Assembly (NCBI GenBank): GCA_020060625.1
Contig: JAGUZU010000010.1
Location: 1 to 37,490 of the forward strand
From: Anaerolineales bacterium
Lineage (GTDB): Bacteria > Chloroflexota > Anaerolineae > Anaerolineales > Villigracilaceae
Direction of reading: 5' to 3'
Length of the DNA stretch: 37,490 bases
The notes under the pieces are model-generated. The model was not told the DNA's origin and made no database searches. It saw nothing but the letters and a program-made list of their open reading frames with translations. Both the position numbers and the translations under genes were made by a program. Positions 6,256 through 13,428 of this stretch are shown one piece after another. Each line of letters starts with the position of its first letter. Within the stretch, counting starts at the first letter, position 1.

Positions 6256-8364
6256 ATGACTCACAATCTTTACGCTCGACGCAAAACCCTGCGCGCCTTC
6301 GAAAAACTTTGGACGAAACTCGAAGGTCTCGTCAACCGCTTCACCAAATCGGATTTCAACCCGTTCTACCACCTCGGCACGTTGACCATCTTCATGCTGC
6401 TGCTGTTGATCGGCACGGGAATCTATCTCACCGCCATCTATCGCCCCGGTCTCGATGTCGCCTACGCCACCGTCGAAAAAATAGACTCCAACTGGTTTGG
6501 CTCGCTCATGCGCAGCATCCATCGCTACGCCTCCGATGCGATGATCCTGCTCATTGTCCTGCACCTGCTGAAAATGCTGTTCAGCGACCGCTACTGGGGT
6601 CAGCGTTGGCTGGCATGGACAAGCGGGTGGATTATGCTTGCAACCACATGGCTGGTCGGCACGATGGGCTACTGGCTCATCTGGGACGAACGCGCGCAAT
6701 GGATGACCGAATACATGATGAACACGCTTGCCGGCACGTCGGGTCTCACCTACGTCGCGGCGGATATCGAATCGCGCACCTTCTCCAACTTCGTCATCAT
6801 CCTCTTTCTGCACGTCTTCCTGCCGCTGATCGGATTCCTCGGCATTTACATTCACGGCTTGCGTCTCTCCCGCGCGCGCTGGTGGTCGCCGCGCTGGGTC
6901 AGTGCGCAAGCCATCGTCGGGCTGGTGATCCTCTCGCTCATCAAACCCGCCATGTCCGCCGCGCCCGCCGACCTTTCGCGCCTCGTCGAATCCACGCCGA
7001 TGGACGCCTACTATCTCGGCTTCCTTCCGTTGATCGACGCCTGGGGAAACGTGATCTTCTGGGGACTGGCGATCCTCGTCGGTGGGAGTCTATTCCTGCT
7101 CCCCTGGCTCGCCTCGGGTCGTGACCTGGGACCTGCTTTTGTGACCGATGAGCAGTGTACCGGCTGTAACATCTGCTACGCCGAGTGTCCGTTCGACGCC
7201 ATCCGCATGGTCACCAGGGACGATGACTCGGGCTATCAAAAATTAGCCATCATCAACGCCGCGCAATGTACGGGATGCGGCATCTGCGTGGGATCATGTC
7301 CCACCGATGCGATTGACATGGCAGGCGGTTACAACAACGAACAGGTCTTCAACGCGATCAAGGGCGCGCTGCATCGTGAAAAGAAGGAAGGCAATCCTGT
7401 TACGGTCTTGTTTGCCAGCCACCGCGACGAGGCATTGGGCGGTCTACCCTCACCCCTGCCCCTCTCCCAAAGGGAGAGGGGTCTGAATCCCCTTCTCCCT
7501 TTGGGAGAAGGGTTAGGGATGAGGGAAAATCCCCCCGTCTTTGTCTCAACATGGAATGGAAATACGCGCGTCGTCACCGCAGTATTGCCGTCTGCGGGCG
7601 CGGTCAACATCGAGTGGATCAAATCCCTGCAAAGCGAAGGCGCGCGCGATGTGGTTATCCTGGCGCATCCCTACGACGACGGCGTGTACCGCGAAGACGC
7701 GCATTGGATTTCGAGCCGCCTGCATTTGCGCCCGGCGCTCGTCCGCGAGGGATTGCACTGGCTGGAGACCACGCCCGGCGATGCGAAGACGGTGGAAAGG
7801 TTCCTGAACGATTTGCACAAGTCTGAAACGCAAACTGCGAAACAGCCGCCCGCTCTGCCGCCCGTGAAGGAACGGAACAAGTTGATCCCTTCGCTGGTGA
7901 GCGGTTTGGTCGGGACGATTTTATTGCTCGGCATGTTCGCGCTTGCGTTGCCGCTGGACATTCCCGCCGGGATGCAAGCCGCGCAAGGAAGCGCATTGCG
8001 CGTGGCGGTGGATGCAAGAGGGAAAATTTCGTCAGCGAATATCCCCGAAGGCGTGACCCTGCCCGAAGGCGCGGACGCGGAGAAGATCTTCGGCGGCACG
8101 CATTTCCCCATTTCGGTGCGCGTGCTGCTGGACGGCGAAACCGTCCTCGATGAAACCTACAAACCGTCGGGGCTGAGCGGCAACGGGCGCATCTCCACGT
8201 TGGAGTTTTTGCAGATCGCGCCGGGCGCACATCAGGTCGAGATTTTCATCAAGGACGACGACGGCGATTTCCGTTTGGCTTATTCGGGGGAGGTCAATTT
8301 TGAAAAGGGACGGACGCTCATCCTGGCATATGATGAGGGCGCGGATGTGTTTGTGAAAAGGTGA
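6256..8364 (+). CDS. Cytochrome b / 2x[4Fe-4S] / MvhD-like fusion membrane protein
   Basis: A 702-residue fusion. Residues 30-230 form a cytochrome b N-terminal half with two His pairs, H89/H103 and H186/H200, each 14 apart as in bc1-type cytochrome b. More helices follow to about residue 286. Two classical ferredoxin motifs come next: C301, C304, C307, C311 and C338, C341, C344, C348. Residues about 381-521 resemble the MvhD iron-sulfur subunit of heterodisulfide reductase systems, but the Cys positions look replaced (SAG, AH and DDG where MvhD has Cys). A further helix (544-566) and an outer domain end the protein. It probably moves electrons between the quinone pool and a cytoplasmic carrier such as ferredoxin; this is inference. 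No Rieske protein or cytochrome c is nearby. Residues 398-424 come from an inserted palindromic element. No clear ribosome site precedes ATG 6256. Confidence 0.85.
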   Translation: MTHNLYARRKTLRAFEKLWTKLEGLVNRFTKSDFNPFYHLGTLTIFMLLLLIGTGIYLTAIYRPGLDVAYATVEKIDSNWFGSLMRSIHRYASDAMILLIVLHLLKMLFSDRYWGQRWLAWTSGWIMLATTWLVGTMGYWLIWDERAQWMTEYMMNTLAGTSGLTYVAADIESRTFSNFVIILFLHVFLPLIGFLGIYIHGLRLSRARWWSPRWVSAQAIVGLVILSLIKPAMSAAPADLSRLVESTPMDAYYLGFLPLIDAWGNVIFWGLAILVGGSLFLLPWLASGRDLGPAFVTDEQCTGCNICYAECPFDAIRMVTRDDDSGYQKLAIINAAQCTGCGICVGSCPTDAIDMAGGYNNEQVFNAIKGALHREKKEGNPVTVLFASHRDEALGGLPSPLPLSQRERGLNPLLPLGEGLGMRENPPVFVSTWNGNTRVVTAVLPSAGAVNIEWIKSLQSEGARDVVILAHPYDDGVYREDAHWISSRLHLRPALVREGLHWLETTPGDAKTVERFLNDLHKSETQTAKQPPALPPVKERNKLIPSLVSGLVGTILLLGMFALALPLDIPAGMQAAQGSALRVAVDARGKISSANIPEGVTLPEGADAEKIFGGTHFPISVRVLLDGETVLDETYKPSGLSGNGRISTLEFLQIAPGAHQVEIFIKDDDGDFRLAYSGEVNFEKGRTLILAYDEGADVFVKR
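7447..7525. repeat. In-frame palindromic element inside cytochrome b fusion gene
   Basis: It begins CCCTCA, ends TGAGGG and carries two hairpins built on CCCCTCTCCC / GGGAGAGGGG and CCTTCTCCC / GGGAGAAGG. It encodes PSPLPLSQRERG and PLLPLGEGLG inside the linker of the MvhD-like domain. It is a diverged copy of the element at 5192-5287. Confidence 0.85.
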
Positions 8365-8390
8365 CAGTCACAAGTGACTGTCACCTTTTC
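8355..8390. terminator. Bidirectional terminator overlapping a stop codon
   Basis: A perfect 16-bp stem, GAAAAGGTGACAGTCA (8355-8370) with its complement at 8375-8390, has a CAAG loop. The TGA of the cytochrome b fusion lies in the left arm. Runs of A and T at the two ends suit termination of both this gene and the convergent toxin gene. Confidence 0.75.
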
Positions 8391-8403
8391 AGGTCTCCCG
8401 CCT

Positions 8404-8814
8404 TTAAAACATTGCAAGGAATTCAGCGGGAGCGACGATGGGAATTCCCTGAAATGGGGTCAATTCCAGTAAATCCTTGTCGCCGCTGACGATGTAATCC
8501 GCTTTGCCGTCCAACGCAAGCGCCAGCAGGATATTGTCGTCGGGGTCGCGGCAGACATCCAGGACAGTGACTACTTCAACTTTTTCACCATGCTCAACAA
8601 TGGAGTTCACAAAAGTATTGACGGTTTCCTCCGTCAATTCATATCGTTTCCATATTTTGTCGCGCGTGATAACTTCCACCAACTCATCGAGCATTTCCTC
8701 GGCGTACAGCAAGGTATATTCCCCGTTCCGCATACGGACAACAATCATTCCAACACGGTTTTCAGGTTTTATGACCGTGCTGATGAATACATTTGTGTCA
8801 ACTGCAACCCTCAT
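8404..8814 (-). CDS. PIN-domain toxin (VapC-like ribonuclease)
   Basis: The 136 residues start MRVAVDTNVF, with the first PIN acidic residue D6. E41 and E44 lie in the expected helix, then D92 or D93 in DPDDN, and D112/D114 in SGDKD. These acidic residues bind Mg2+ or Mn2+ for RNA cleavage in the family. The length suits the PIN-family toxin-antitoxin component. The start overlaps the end of the antitoxin by 4 bp (ATGA), so translation is coupled. The RNA target cannot be read from the sequence. Confidence 0.88.
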   Translation of the reverse strand: MRVAVDTNVFISTVIKPENRVGMIVVRMRNGEYTLLYAEEMLDELVEVITRDKIWKRYELTEETVNTFVNSIVEHGEKVEVVTVLDVCRDPDDNILLALALDGKADYIVSGDKDLLELTPFQGIPIVAPAEFLAMF

Positions 8815-9131
8815 GTTTTTGTCTTCCCCGCCTCTTTTCTGGCGCGGCGTTCCGCGCGCACTTCCTGAATCGCGGCTTCGACATCCGCTTCGATCTCTTC
8901 ATCCGAGTAATGGGCGTTGAGTTCCTGCATCCGCCGCATCACCCGCTCATAGCGTTGGTTCTCGCTTTCTCGTTCCCAGGTTTGGTACTTTATATATTCT
9001 TCATACGGAATCAAAACCGCCTGCGGTTTGCTGCCGCGCATCAGGATGTAGGGGATGCGGTTCCTGGTCACATCGTCGAACACCGCGCGGAAGCGGCGCT
9101 GCAACTCGGTGACGCCTATGATCTGGTCCAT
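8811..9131 (-). CDS. Phd/YefM-type antitoxin
   Basis: A 106-residue protein. The N-terminus (MDQIIGVTELQRRF) fits the Phd/YefM DNA-binding fold, followed by the usual short strands (PYILMRGSKPQAVLIP) and a long charged C-terminal helix that should wrap the toxin. ATG 9131 is preceded by GGAGG with a 5-nt gap and is preferred over the upstream in-frame TTG at 9143. It precedes and overlaps the PIN gene, so antitoxin is made first. Antitoxins of this family repress their own operon; two 10-bp direct copies of AAAATACRTA lie just upstream. Confidence 0.85.
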   Translation of the reverse strand: MDQIIGVTELQRRFRAVFDDVTRNRIPYILMRGSKPQAVLIPYEEYIKYQTWERESENQRYERVMRRMQELNAHYSDEEIEADVEAAIQEVRAERRARKEAGKTKT

Positions 9132-9158
9132 GTCTACCTCCAATAAATACGGGAAAAG

Positions 9159-9180
9159 TATGTATTTTTATACGTATTTT
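9159..9180 (-). promoter_or_regulatory. Candidate operator of the toxin-antitoxin operon
   Basis: On the - strand, AAAATACGTA (9171-9180) and AAAATACATA (9159-9168) repeat with a 12-bp period about 30-50 bp before the antitoxin start. A wider inverted pair AAATACG / CGTATTT lies at 9145-9151 and 9173-9179. Autorepression at this site is inferred from the family. Confidence 0.4.
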
Positions 9181-9218
9181 ATCACACATTTTCTGCCATT
9201 TTCCAGCGTCCTATTCGG

Positions 9219-9710
9219 TTATTTTTTTCGATACGCAATGTAAAGCCCCGCCAAAATCACCAGCAGCGCGGCGAAGGGTATCCAGGTCAGGCGCGCGCGC
9301 TCCGCCAGCACGGCGCGGAAGGGTTCGTTTGCGGCGGGGTTGGCGGCGTACCATTTGCCGTCATATTCTGACTCACCGTTCACGATGCCATCATAAAACA
9401 CATAACCTGTGTATGGATAATAGTGAAGTTCGTCAAAGACCTGGTCTGTCGGTTTGTTGCCCATGGTTTTAACATAGACACGAATTACTAGATACCCTTG
9501 TCCAGGGTCAGCGGGCGCCGGCGCTTCTCCCTGTGTAAAATCGGCGAAGGCAAAGAAATCATCGGTCAGCGCGGGATTGGTGACGTTGATCTCGCCTGTG
9601 ATGCCGGGTCCTTTGATTGTGATGTAATCGAAATTTCCCTTTGCGAAACCTACAGTCGCAGGGATCAGAAACCCCAGGACAATAAGGTAAACGAAATACT
9701 TTCTGAACAT
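9219..9710 (-). CDS. Exported membrane-anchored protein, unknown function
   Basis: I do not recognise a family. The protein has 163 residues from ATG 9710, which follows AGGAG with a 6-nt gap; an in-frame ATG two codons upstream touches that site. The N-terminus is a signal peptide (FRKYFVYLIVLGFLIPATVGFA, broken by cleavage after FA). About 115 extracytoplasmic residues follow, rich in Tyr, Gly and Pro, and then one C-terminal helix ending in YRKK, a stop-transfer anchor. The layout resembles a sortase-free surface protein held by its C-terminus. It stands alone on this strand. Confidence 0.7.
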   Translation of the reverse strand: MFRKYFVYLIVLGFLIPATVGFAKGNFDYITIKGPGITGEINVTNPALTDDFFAFADFTQGEAPAPADPGQGYLVIRVYVKTMGNKPTDQVFDELHYYPYTGYVFYDGIVNGESEYDGKWYAANPAANEPFRAVLAERARLTWIPFAALLVILAGLYIAYRKK

Positions 9711-9932
9711 GGTCATCTCCTGATTTGGATGATTTGATTGTACTGGATGGTCTGGAGAAATACTGTGACAGAAGTCTGCTTTGTATAGACCATCAAAAAA
9801 ATTCTGGTTCCCTGGGAGTTGCCGTGATTCTGTCAGAAAAAGCCTTTAGAAATCCGTGTCCAAAAAGGTTTTAATCATCGCGATTCCCAATGAGCCAAAA
9901 TTCTCCAAAACTTGAAGTAAAATCCAGCGGTT

Positions 9933-10634
9933 ATGAACGAAGCCAAAAAAATATTCTGGGACGGCGTTCGCGCGGAAGTTCCGCTTTTGATCGGCGTGTT
10001 TCCCTTCGGCATGATCTATGGCGCGCTGGCGCTCAATGCAGGTTTATCGCCCGTAGAATCCCAAATGATGTCGTCCGTTTTGTTTGCAGGATCGGCGCAA
10101 TTCGTCACCGCACAGCTGATACAAAGCGCGACGCCGGGTCCCGTCATCATCCTGACGATTGCCGTGGTCAATTTGCGGCACATGCTGTACAGCGCGTCGC
10201 TCGCGCCGTATTTGAAACACCTTTCCATGAAATGGAAGATACTGCTATCATATCTGCTCACCGACGAAGCGTACGCGCCCAGCGTTTTGAACTATGAAGG
10301 GAAGGGCATCACGCCCGCAGGTCACTGGTTCCTGCTGGGCGCGGGTTTTTCCCTGTGGTTCACATGGCAGGTCAGCACGGCGTTCGGCATTTTTCTCGGC
10401 GCAAGGATTCCGGAGGAATTGCCGCTCGATTTTGCATTGCCCCTCACGTTTATCGCGATGGTCGTCCCCACCTTGAAAAAACGTCCGATGATCGCCGCCG
10501 CCCTGAGCGCGGGAGTCATCGCCCTGCTTGCATACAACCTTCCGTACAAACTGGGTCTGATCCTCGCCGCGTTGACCGGTATCATCATCGGTACAATGCT
10601 GGAAAGCAAAGCATCCCCAGGGGAAATGCTATGA
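9933..10634 (+). CDS. azlC: AzlC-family branched-chain amino acid exporter, large subunit
   Basis: This 233-residue polytopic protein has the AzlC start (a GVRAEVPLLIGVFPFGMIYG-like first helix) and the conserved core around SAQFVTAQLI and NLRHMLYSASLAPYL. In the family AzlC works with the small AzlD in exporting branched-chain amino acids and analogues. The downstream azlD overlaps it by 4 bp, so the two are coupled. Upstream, 9711-9932 holds no gene. A TAAAAT 9 bp before the ATG and the absence of a strong ribosome site suggest a very short leader. The substrate is assigned by family only. Confidence 0.9.
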   Translation: MNEAKKIFWDGVRAEVPLLIGVFPFGMIYGALALNAGLSPVESQMMSSVLFAGSAQFVTAQLIQSATPGPVIILTIAVVNLRHMLYSASLAPYLKHLSMKWKILLSYLLTDEAYAPSVLNYEGKGITPAGHWFLLGAGFSLWFTWQVSTAFGIFLGARIPEELPLDFALPLTFIAMVVPTLKKRPMIAAALSAGVIALLAYNLPYKLGLILAALTGIIIGTMLESKASPGEML

Positions 10635-10942
10635 ACATCTGGCTGGTCATGCTTGCCGGTGGGTTGATCACGTTTGGGATGAGATTCTCGCTCATTTATT
10701 TATTTGGCAGGTTCGAGGTCCCGGAAACGATGCGAAAGGCATTGCACTACGTTCCGCCTGCCGTGCTTTCCGCCATCATCCTCCCCGAATTGCTCATCCG
10801 CGATGGCGCTTTGCATTTCTCCTTCGACAACATCCGCCTGCTCGCCGGGATCATCGCGATCATCGCTGCCTGGGTTTCGAGGAACACCCTGCTTACCATT
10901 CTCGTCGGCATGGCGGCATTGCTTATTTTGGGGTGGATGTAA
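10631..10942 (+). CDS. azlD: AzlD-family branched-chain amino acid exporter, small subunit
   Basis: A 103-residue protein with about four helices. The conserved region TFGMRFSLIYLFGR comes early, and RKALHYVPPAVLSAIILPELL in the middle is typical of AzlD. The ATG at 10631 overlaps the azlC stop (ATGA) and follows GGGGAAA, so this start is preferred to longer frames. Together with AzlC it should form the export complex. The gene ends one base before the convergent GGDEF gene, with no terminator between them. Confidence 0.9.
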   Translation: MNIWLVMLAGGLITFGMRFSLIYLFGRFEVPETMRKALHYVPPAVLSAIILPELLIRDGALHFSFDNIRLLAGIIAIIAAWVSRNTLLTILVGMAALLILGWM

Positions 10943-10943
10943 A

Positions 10944-11849
10944 TTACAGATAGGCGATAAAGACCTGGTTGCCCCCCGCCTCTTTTGCGCGCGTTACCGC
11001 CTGCCGCGCGTGCTGGATAAGCGGCTCGACTTCGATGGACGTTGTGATGCGCGAAATGGATGCAATACCCGCGCTGATCTTCACATTCACGGTCGCTTCA
11101 TCCGGGACCTCGATCCTGGTTCCACGCACCCCGGCAATGACCCTCTCCGCAACTTTTTCCGCGTCCGCGCCGATCACGCCGGGCAGCGCAATGACGAACT
11201 CGTCTCCCGTCCAGCGCCCGATTGTGTCATACGGGCGGCTCTTTTCACGGATCGTCCGCGAAACGACCTTTAGAATCTCGTCGCCGGTTTCATTGCCGAA
11301 TGTGTCGTTGATGACCTTGAAGTTATCTACATCCAGCGCGATCAGGCTGAGCGGAAGCGAGGCGCGGCGCGACCGTTCCAACTCCCCCGCCGACTGTCTT
11401 AGAAACGCCGCGCGGTTCATGAAACCTGTCAGGCTGTCGAACACGGCATGGTTTTCGAGTTGATCGCGCGCCGTGGCAAGGCTGGATGTCAGGGAAATGA
11501 TCCGCTCCGCGATGGCGATGCGGTTTTTGAGTTCCGCCGGTTTGAATGGACGGTAGATCACATCGTCCATGCCGCCTGGCGCGGGCGCGTTACCCGATTG
11601 TTTCGATGCGATCAAAAGGATGTAAACAGACTGTCCCAATGAAGATGCGCGAATGCTCGGAATGAACTGCGTGTTCTTCAAATCGTCCATGTCCCAGTTT
11701 GCAATGAGGAACCGCGATCTGCCCGATTTGATGTGTTCCCAAGCCTGCTCCGCCGTTTCAGCGGGGGTCAGGGAATGTCTTTTTCCATCCAGCGCCTGGT
11801 GAATGAGAATCAGTTCGTTCGGGTCGTTTTCCAGCACCAAAATGTCCAT
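10944..11849 (-). CDS. Diguanylate cyclase with degenerate receiver domain
   Basis: 301 residues from ATG 11849 (AAAGG six bases before it). Residues 1-115 form a response-regulator fold: acidic pair region ENDPNE near residue 8, and Lys 103 in RPFKP. The phosphorylated Asp is replaced by Asn 51 in LIANWDMD, so normal phosphorylation is unlikely. After a short coiled linker comes a GGDEF domain with FDSLTGFMNR, DVDNFKVIND and the signature TGDEF (214-218) instead of GGDEF. The RPYD motif (205-208), five residues before it, is a complete inhibitory I-site. The enzyme would make c-di-GMP and be feedback inhibited; activity with Thr in the first position needs testing. A c-di-GMP riboswitch lies 13 kb away. 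Confidence 0.88.
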   Translation of the reverse strand: MDILVLENDPNELILIHQALDGKRHSLTPAETAEQAWEHIKSGRSRFLIANWDMDDLKNTQFIPSIRASSLGQSVYILLIASKQSGNAPAPGGMDDVIYRPFKPAELKNRIAIAERIISLTSSLATARDQLENHAVFDSLTGFMNRAAFLRQSAGELERSRRASLPLSLIALDVDNFKVINDTFGNETGDEILKVVSRTIREKSRPYDTIGRWTGDEFVIALPGVIGADAEKVAERVIAGVRGTRIEVPDEATVNVKISAGIASISRITTSIEVEPLIQHARQAVTRAKEAGGNQVFIAYL

Positions 11850-11865
11850 GATGAACCTTTCGCCC

Positions 11866-11871
11866 ATTATA
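11866..11871 (-). promoter_or_regulatory. -10 box of the GGDEF gene
   Basis: TATAAT on the - strand lies 16 bp before ATG 11849. This places transcription start downstream of the upper in-frame ATG at 11867 and supports the shorter protein. No clear -35 hexamer was found. Confidence 0.5.
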
Positions 11872-11910
11872 GCAGGGTGTTTATCCGAGTGCGTAAAATT
11901 TCGTCTTTTA

Positions 11911-11938
11911 TTGACATGCGGATTCTTTGCGGTATAAT
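11911..11938 (+). promoter_or_regulatory. Sigma-70 type promoter of tRNA-Lys
   Basis: TTGACA (11911-11916) and TATAAT (11933-11938) are both perfect consensus with a 16-bp spacer. The tRNA starts 21 bp after the -10 box. Confidence 0.88.
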
Positions 11939-11959
11939 CGCCCCGCGCTTCGAGGAAAC

Positions 11960-12034
11960 GGCCCCGTAGCTCAATGGCAGAGCAGTTGACTCTTAATCAA
12001 TTGGTTGAGCGTTCGACCCGCTCCGGGGTCACCA
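11960..12034 (+). tRNA. tRNA-Lys (anticodon CTT)
   Basis: A 75-nt cloverleaf folds fully: acceptor GGCCCCG / CGGGGTC with one G-U pair, D stem GCTC / GAGC, anticodon stem GTTGA / TCAAT with loop CTCTTAA, and T stem GAGCG / CGCTC with loop TTCGACC. The discriminator is A and CCA is encoded. Anticodon CTT reads AAG. It is monocistronic, with its own promoter and terminator. Confidence 0.96.
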
Positions 12035-12072
12035 GAACAAAAAAACATCCCTTTCGGGATGTTTTTTTGTTC
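12035..12072. terminator. Bidirectional terminator after tRNA-Lys
   Basis: A perfect 17-bp stem (12035-12051 with 12056-12072) has a TTTC loop, with a G/C-rich tip and seven A-T pairs. It terminates the tRNA on the + strand and the DUF554 gene on the - strand. Confidence 0.92.
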
Positions 12073-12081
12073 CATGTGAAT

Positions 12082-12783
12082 CTATAACTGCTCCAACAAC
12101 CACACGATCAACGGCGCGACTGCCAGCGCGGGCAGGAAGTTCCCCACGCGGATCTTCTTGATCTCCAACAAATTGCTGATCGCCAGCCCGAGGAGAATCA
12201 CGCCGCCGGTGGCGGTCATTTCATTCATCATCGCGTCGCTGATGATGGCGCTCAACGCGCCCGCCATCAGGCTGATCCCGCCCTGGTAGGCAAATACAAC
12301 CAGCGAGGAAAACAACACTCCAATTCCCAGCGTGGAGGCAAACGCAATGGACGCAAATCCATCCAGCGTGGATTTGACCGCCAGCAGGTTGTAGTCTCCT
12401 GTCAAACCATCCTGGATCGAGCCGAGAATCGCCAGCGGACCGATGCAGTACAGCAGGGAGGCGACCATGAATCCGCGCACGAACCTGGAGCCTGCGCCCA
12501 TCTCCGCATCGGAGGAGAAGCGTTTTTCGAGCGTTTGTCCCAGCGCCTGCAAGCCGTCTTCGATTCGCCACCATTCCCCAAGCAACGTTCCAACGATCAT
12601 TGCTCCAAGAACGATGAGTTGATTTTCGCTTTTGAGGAACATGCCCAGTCCCATTGCTCCGGTGAACAGTCCCATGCCCGCAATGACCGTGCTTTTAAAA
12701 CGTTCAGGGATGCGCGAGCCGAAGAACAAGCCGATGCCCCCGCCGACCAAAATGGCGATTACATTGATGAAAGTGCCTGTCAT
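12082..12783 (-). CDS. DUF554 family membrane protein (YdfK-like)
   Basis: A 233-residue protein with about seven helices. MTGTFINVIAILVGGGIGL at the start, GLFTGAMGLGMFL and GPLAILGSIQDGLTGD in the middle, and LEIKKIRVGNFLPALAVAP at the end match the DUF554 family. The function of the family is unknown; a transport role is often assumed. ATG 12783 follows AAGGA by 4 nt and is preferred to the 40-residue N-terminal extension possible upstream, which has no family match and overlaps the cobalamin gene. It is 53 bp downstream of that gene on the same strand. Confidence 0.87.
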   Translation of the reverse strand: MTGTFINVIAILVGGGIGLFFGSRIPERFKSTVIAGMGLFTGAMGLGMFLKSENQLIVLGAMIVGTLLGEWWRIEDGLQALGQTLEKRFSSDAEMGAGSRFVRGFMVASLLYCIGPLAILGSIQDGLTGDYNLLAVKSTLDGFASIAFASTLGIGVLFSSLVVFAYQGGISLMAGALSAIISDAMMNEMTATGGVILLGLAISNLLEIKKIRVGNFLPALAVAPLIVWLLEQL

Positions 12784-12798
12784 GGTTTCCTTGAAGCG

Positions 12799-12827
12799 AC
12801 TTCGGAAGCCTTTTGGACTTCCGAAGT
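12799..12827. repeat. Intergenic palindrome
   Basis: ACTTCGGAAG and CTTCCGAAGT pair around a 9-nt loop between the cobalamin adenosyltransferase and DUF554 genes. Without a T run it is a weak terminator candidate. It resembles the hairpin at 2784-2808 in layout. Confidence 0.5.
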
Positions 12828-12836
12828 CTGTTTTGA

Positions 12837-13379
12837 TTATGATTTTGCGAGCGAGGTTTTCCTGCCTGCGTGCTGGTTTTCCAGCAATTCCAGCACAAAA
12901 CACAACGAGGACAAACGGTTGAGATAGCGCTGAAGATGCGGGTTGACGACCACTTCGCCGTCGAAGAGTTCCACCACGCGCCGCTCCGCGCGGCGGACGA
13001 TGGCGCGCGCCATCGAAAGCGCCGCGCTGCCGAGCGTATCGCCCGGCAGGATGAATTCGCCCGGCATCTCGACGACCTTGCTCAATTCATCGGTTTCAAG
13101 TTCGAGCCACTTCACTCGCTCTTCGTCAATGTGCCGGAACGTCTCCGCGTTCTCCGGCGTGGCGGCGACTTCCGCCATCAGTTTGTATAAATCTCGTTGG
13201 GCTTCGAGCAGGATTCGGGGAGTCTGAGGCGCGGCGCACTGGGCGCGGGCAAGCCCCAACGCGGCGGACGCTTCGTCCAACGTGCCGACCGCCTCCATCC
13301 GAACGTGATATTTTGGCACGCGTCCTTTGCCGAGCAGTCCCGTTGTGCCGTCGTCGCCTTTGGTTGTGTAAAACGTCAT
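12837..13379 (-). CDS. PduO-type cob(I)alamin adenosyltransferase
   Basis: A 180-residue protein opening MTFYTTKGDDGTTGLLG, the ATP-binding start of PduO-type adenosyltransferases. The core motifs AVGTLDEASAALGLAR and FILPGDTLGSAALSMARAIVRRAERR follow, and the C-terminal NPHLQRYLNRLSSLCFVLE is intact. The enzyme transfers adenosyl from ATP to cob(I)alamin to make coenzyme B12. TATAAT lies 6 bp before the ATG with no ribosome site, so the message is probably leaderless. A longer frame reading upstream would run through this promoter. It is divergent from the HET-C-like gene. Confidence 0.93.
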   Translation of the reverse strand: MTFYTTKGDDGTTGLLGKGRVPKYHVRMEAVGTLDEASAALGLARAQCAAPQTPRILLEAQRDLYKLMAEVAATPENAETFRHIDEERVKWLELETDELSKVVEMPGEFILPGDTLGSAALSMARAIVRRAERRVVELFDGEVVVNPHLQRYLNRLSSLCFVLELLENQHAGRKTSLAKS

Positions 13380-13385
13380 GCGGGC

Positions 13386-13391
13386 ATTATA
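13386..13391 (-). promoter_or_regulatory. -10 box, leaderless start of cobalamin adenosyltransferase
   Basis: TATAAT on the - strand, 6 bp before ATG 13379. Transcription would begin at or next to the start codon. Confidence 0.6.
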
Positions 13392-13415
13392 ACCACAATT
13401 TGCGACCGCGCTGGG

Positions 13416-13421
13416 TATAAT
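13416..13421 (+). promoter_or_regulatory. -10 box, leaderless start of HET-C-like gene
   Basis: TATAAT with 7 bp to ATG 13429. The upstream in-frame ATG at 13420 overlaps this box and is therefore unlikely to be used. Confidence 0.6.
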
Positions 13422-13428
13422 GACGCCC

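Noticed and set aside
9143-9143. Upstream TTG start for the antitoxin
   Set aside because: GGAGG lies between this TTG and ATG 9131 at ideal distance from the latter.
11960-12034. tRNA-Lys as an attachment site of an integrated element
   Set aside because: No integrase gene and no second copy of the tRNA 3' end were seen in the window.
12784-12903. N-terminal extension of the DUF554 protein
   Set aside because: The 40 extra residues have no family match, and ATG 12783 has its own ribosome site.
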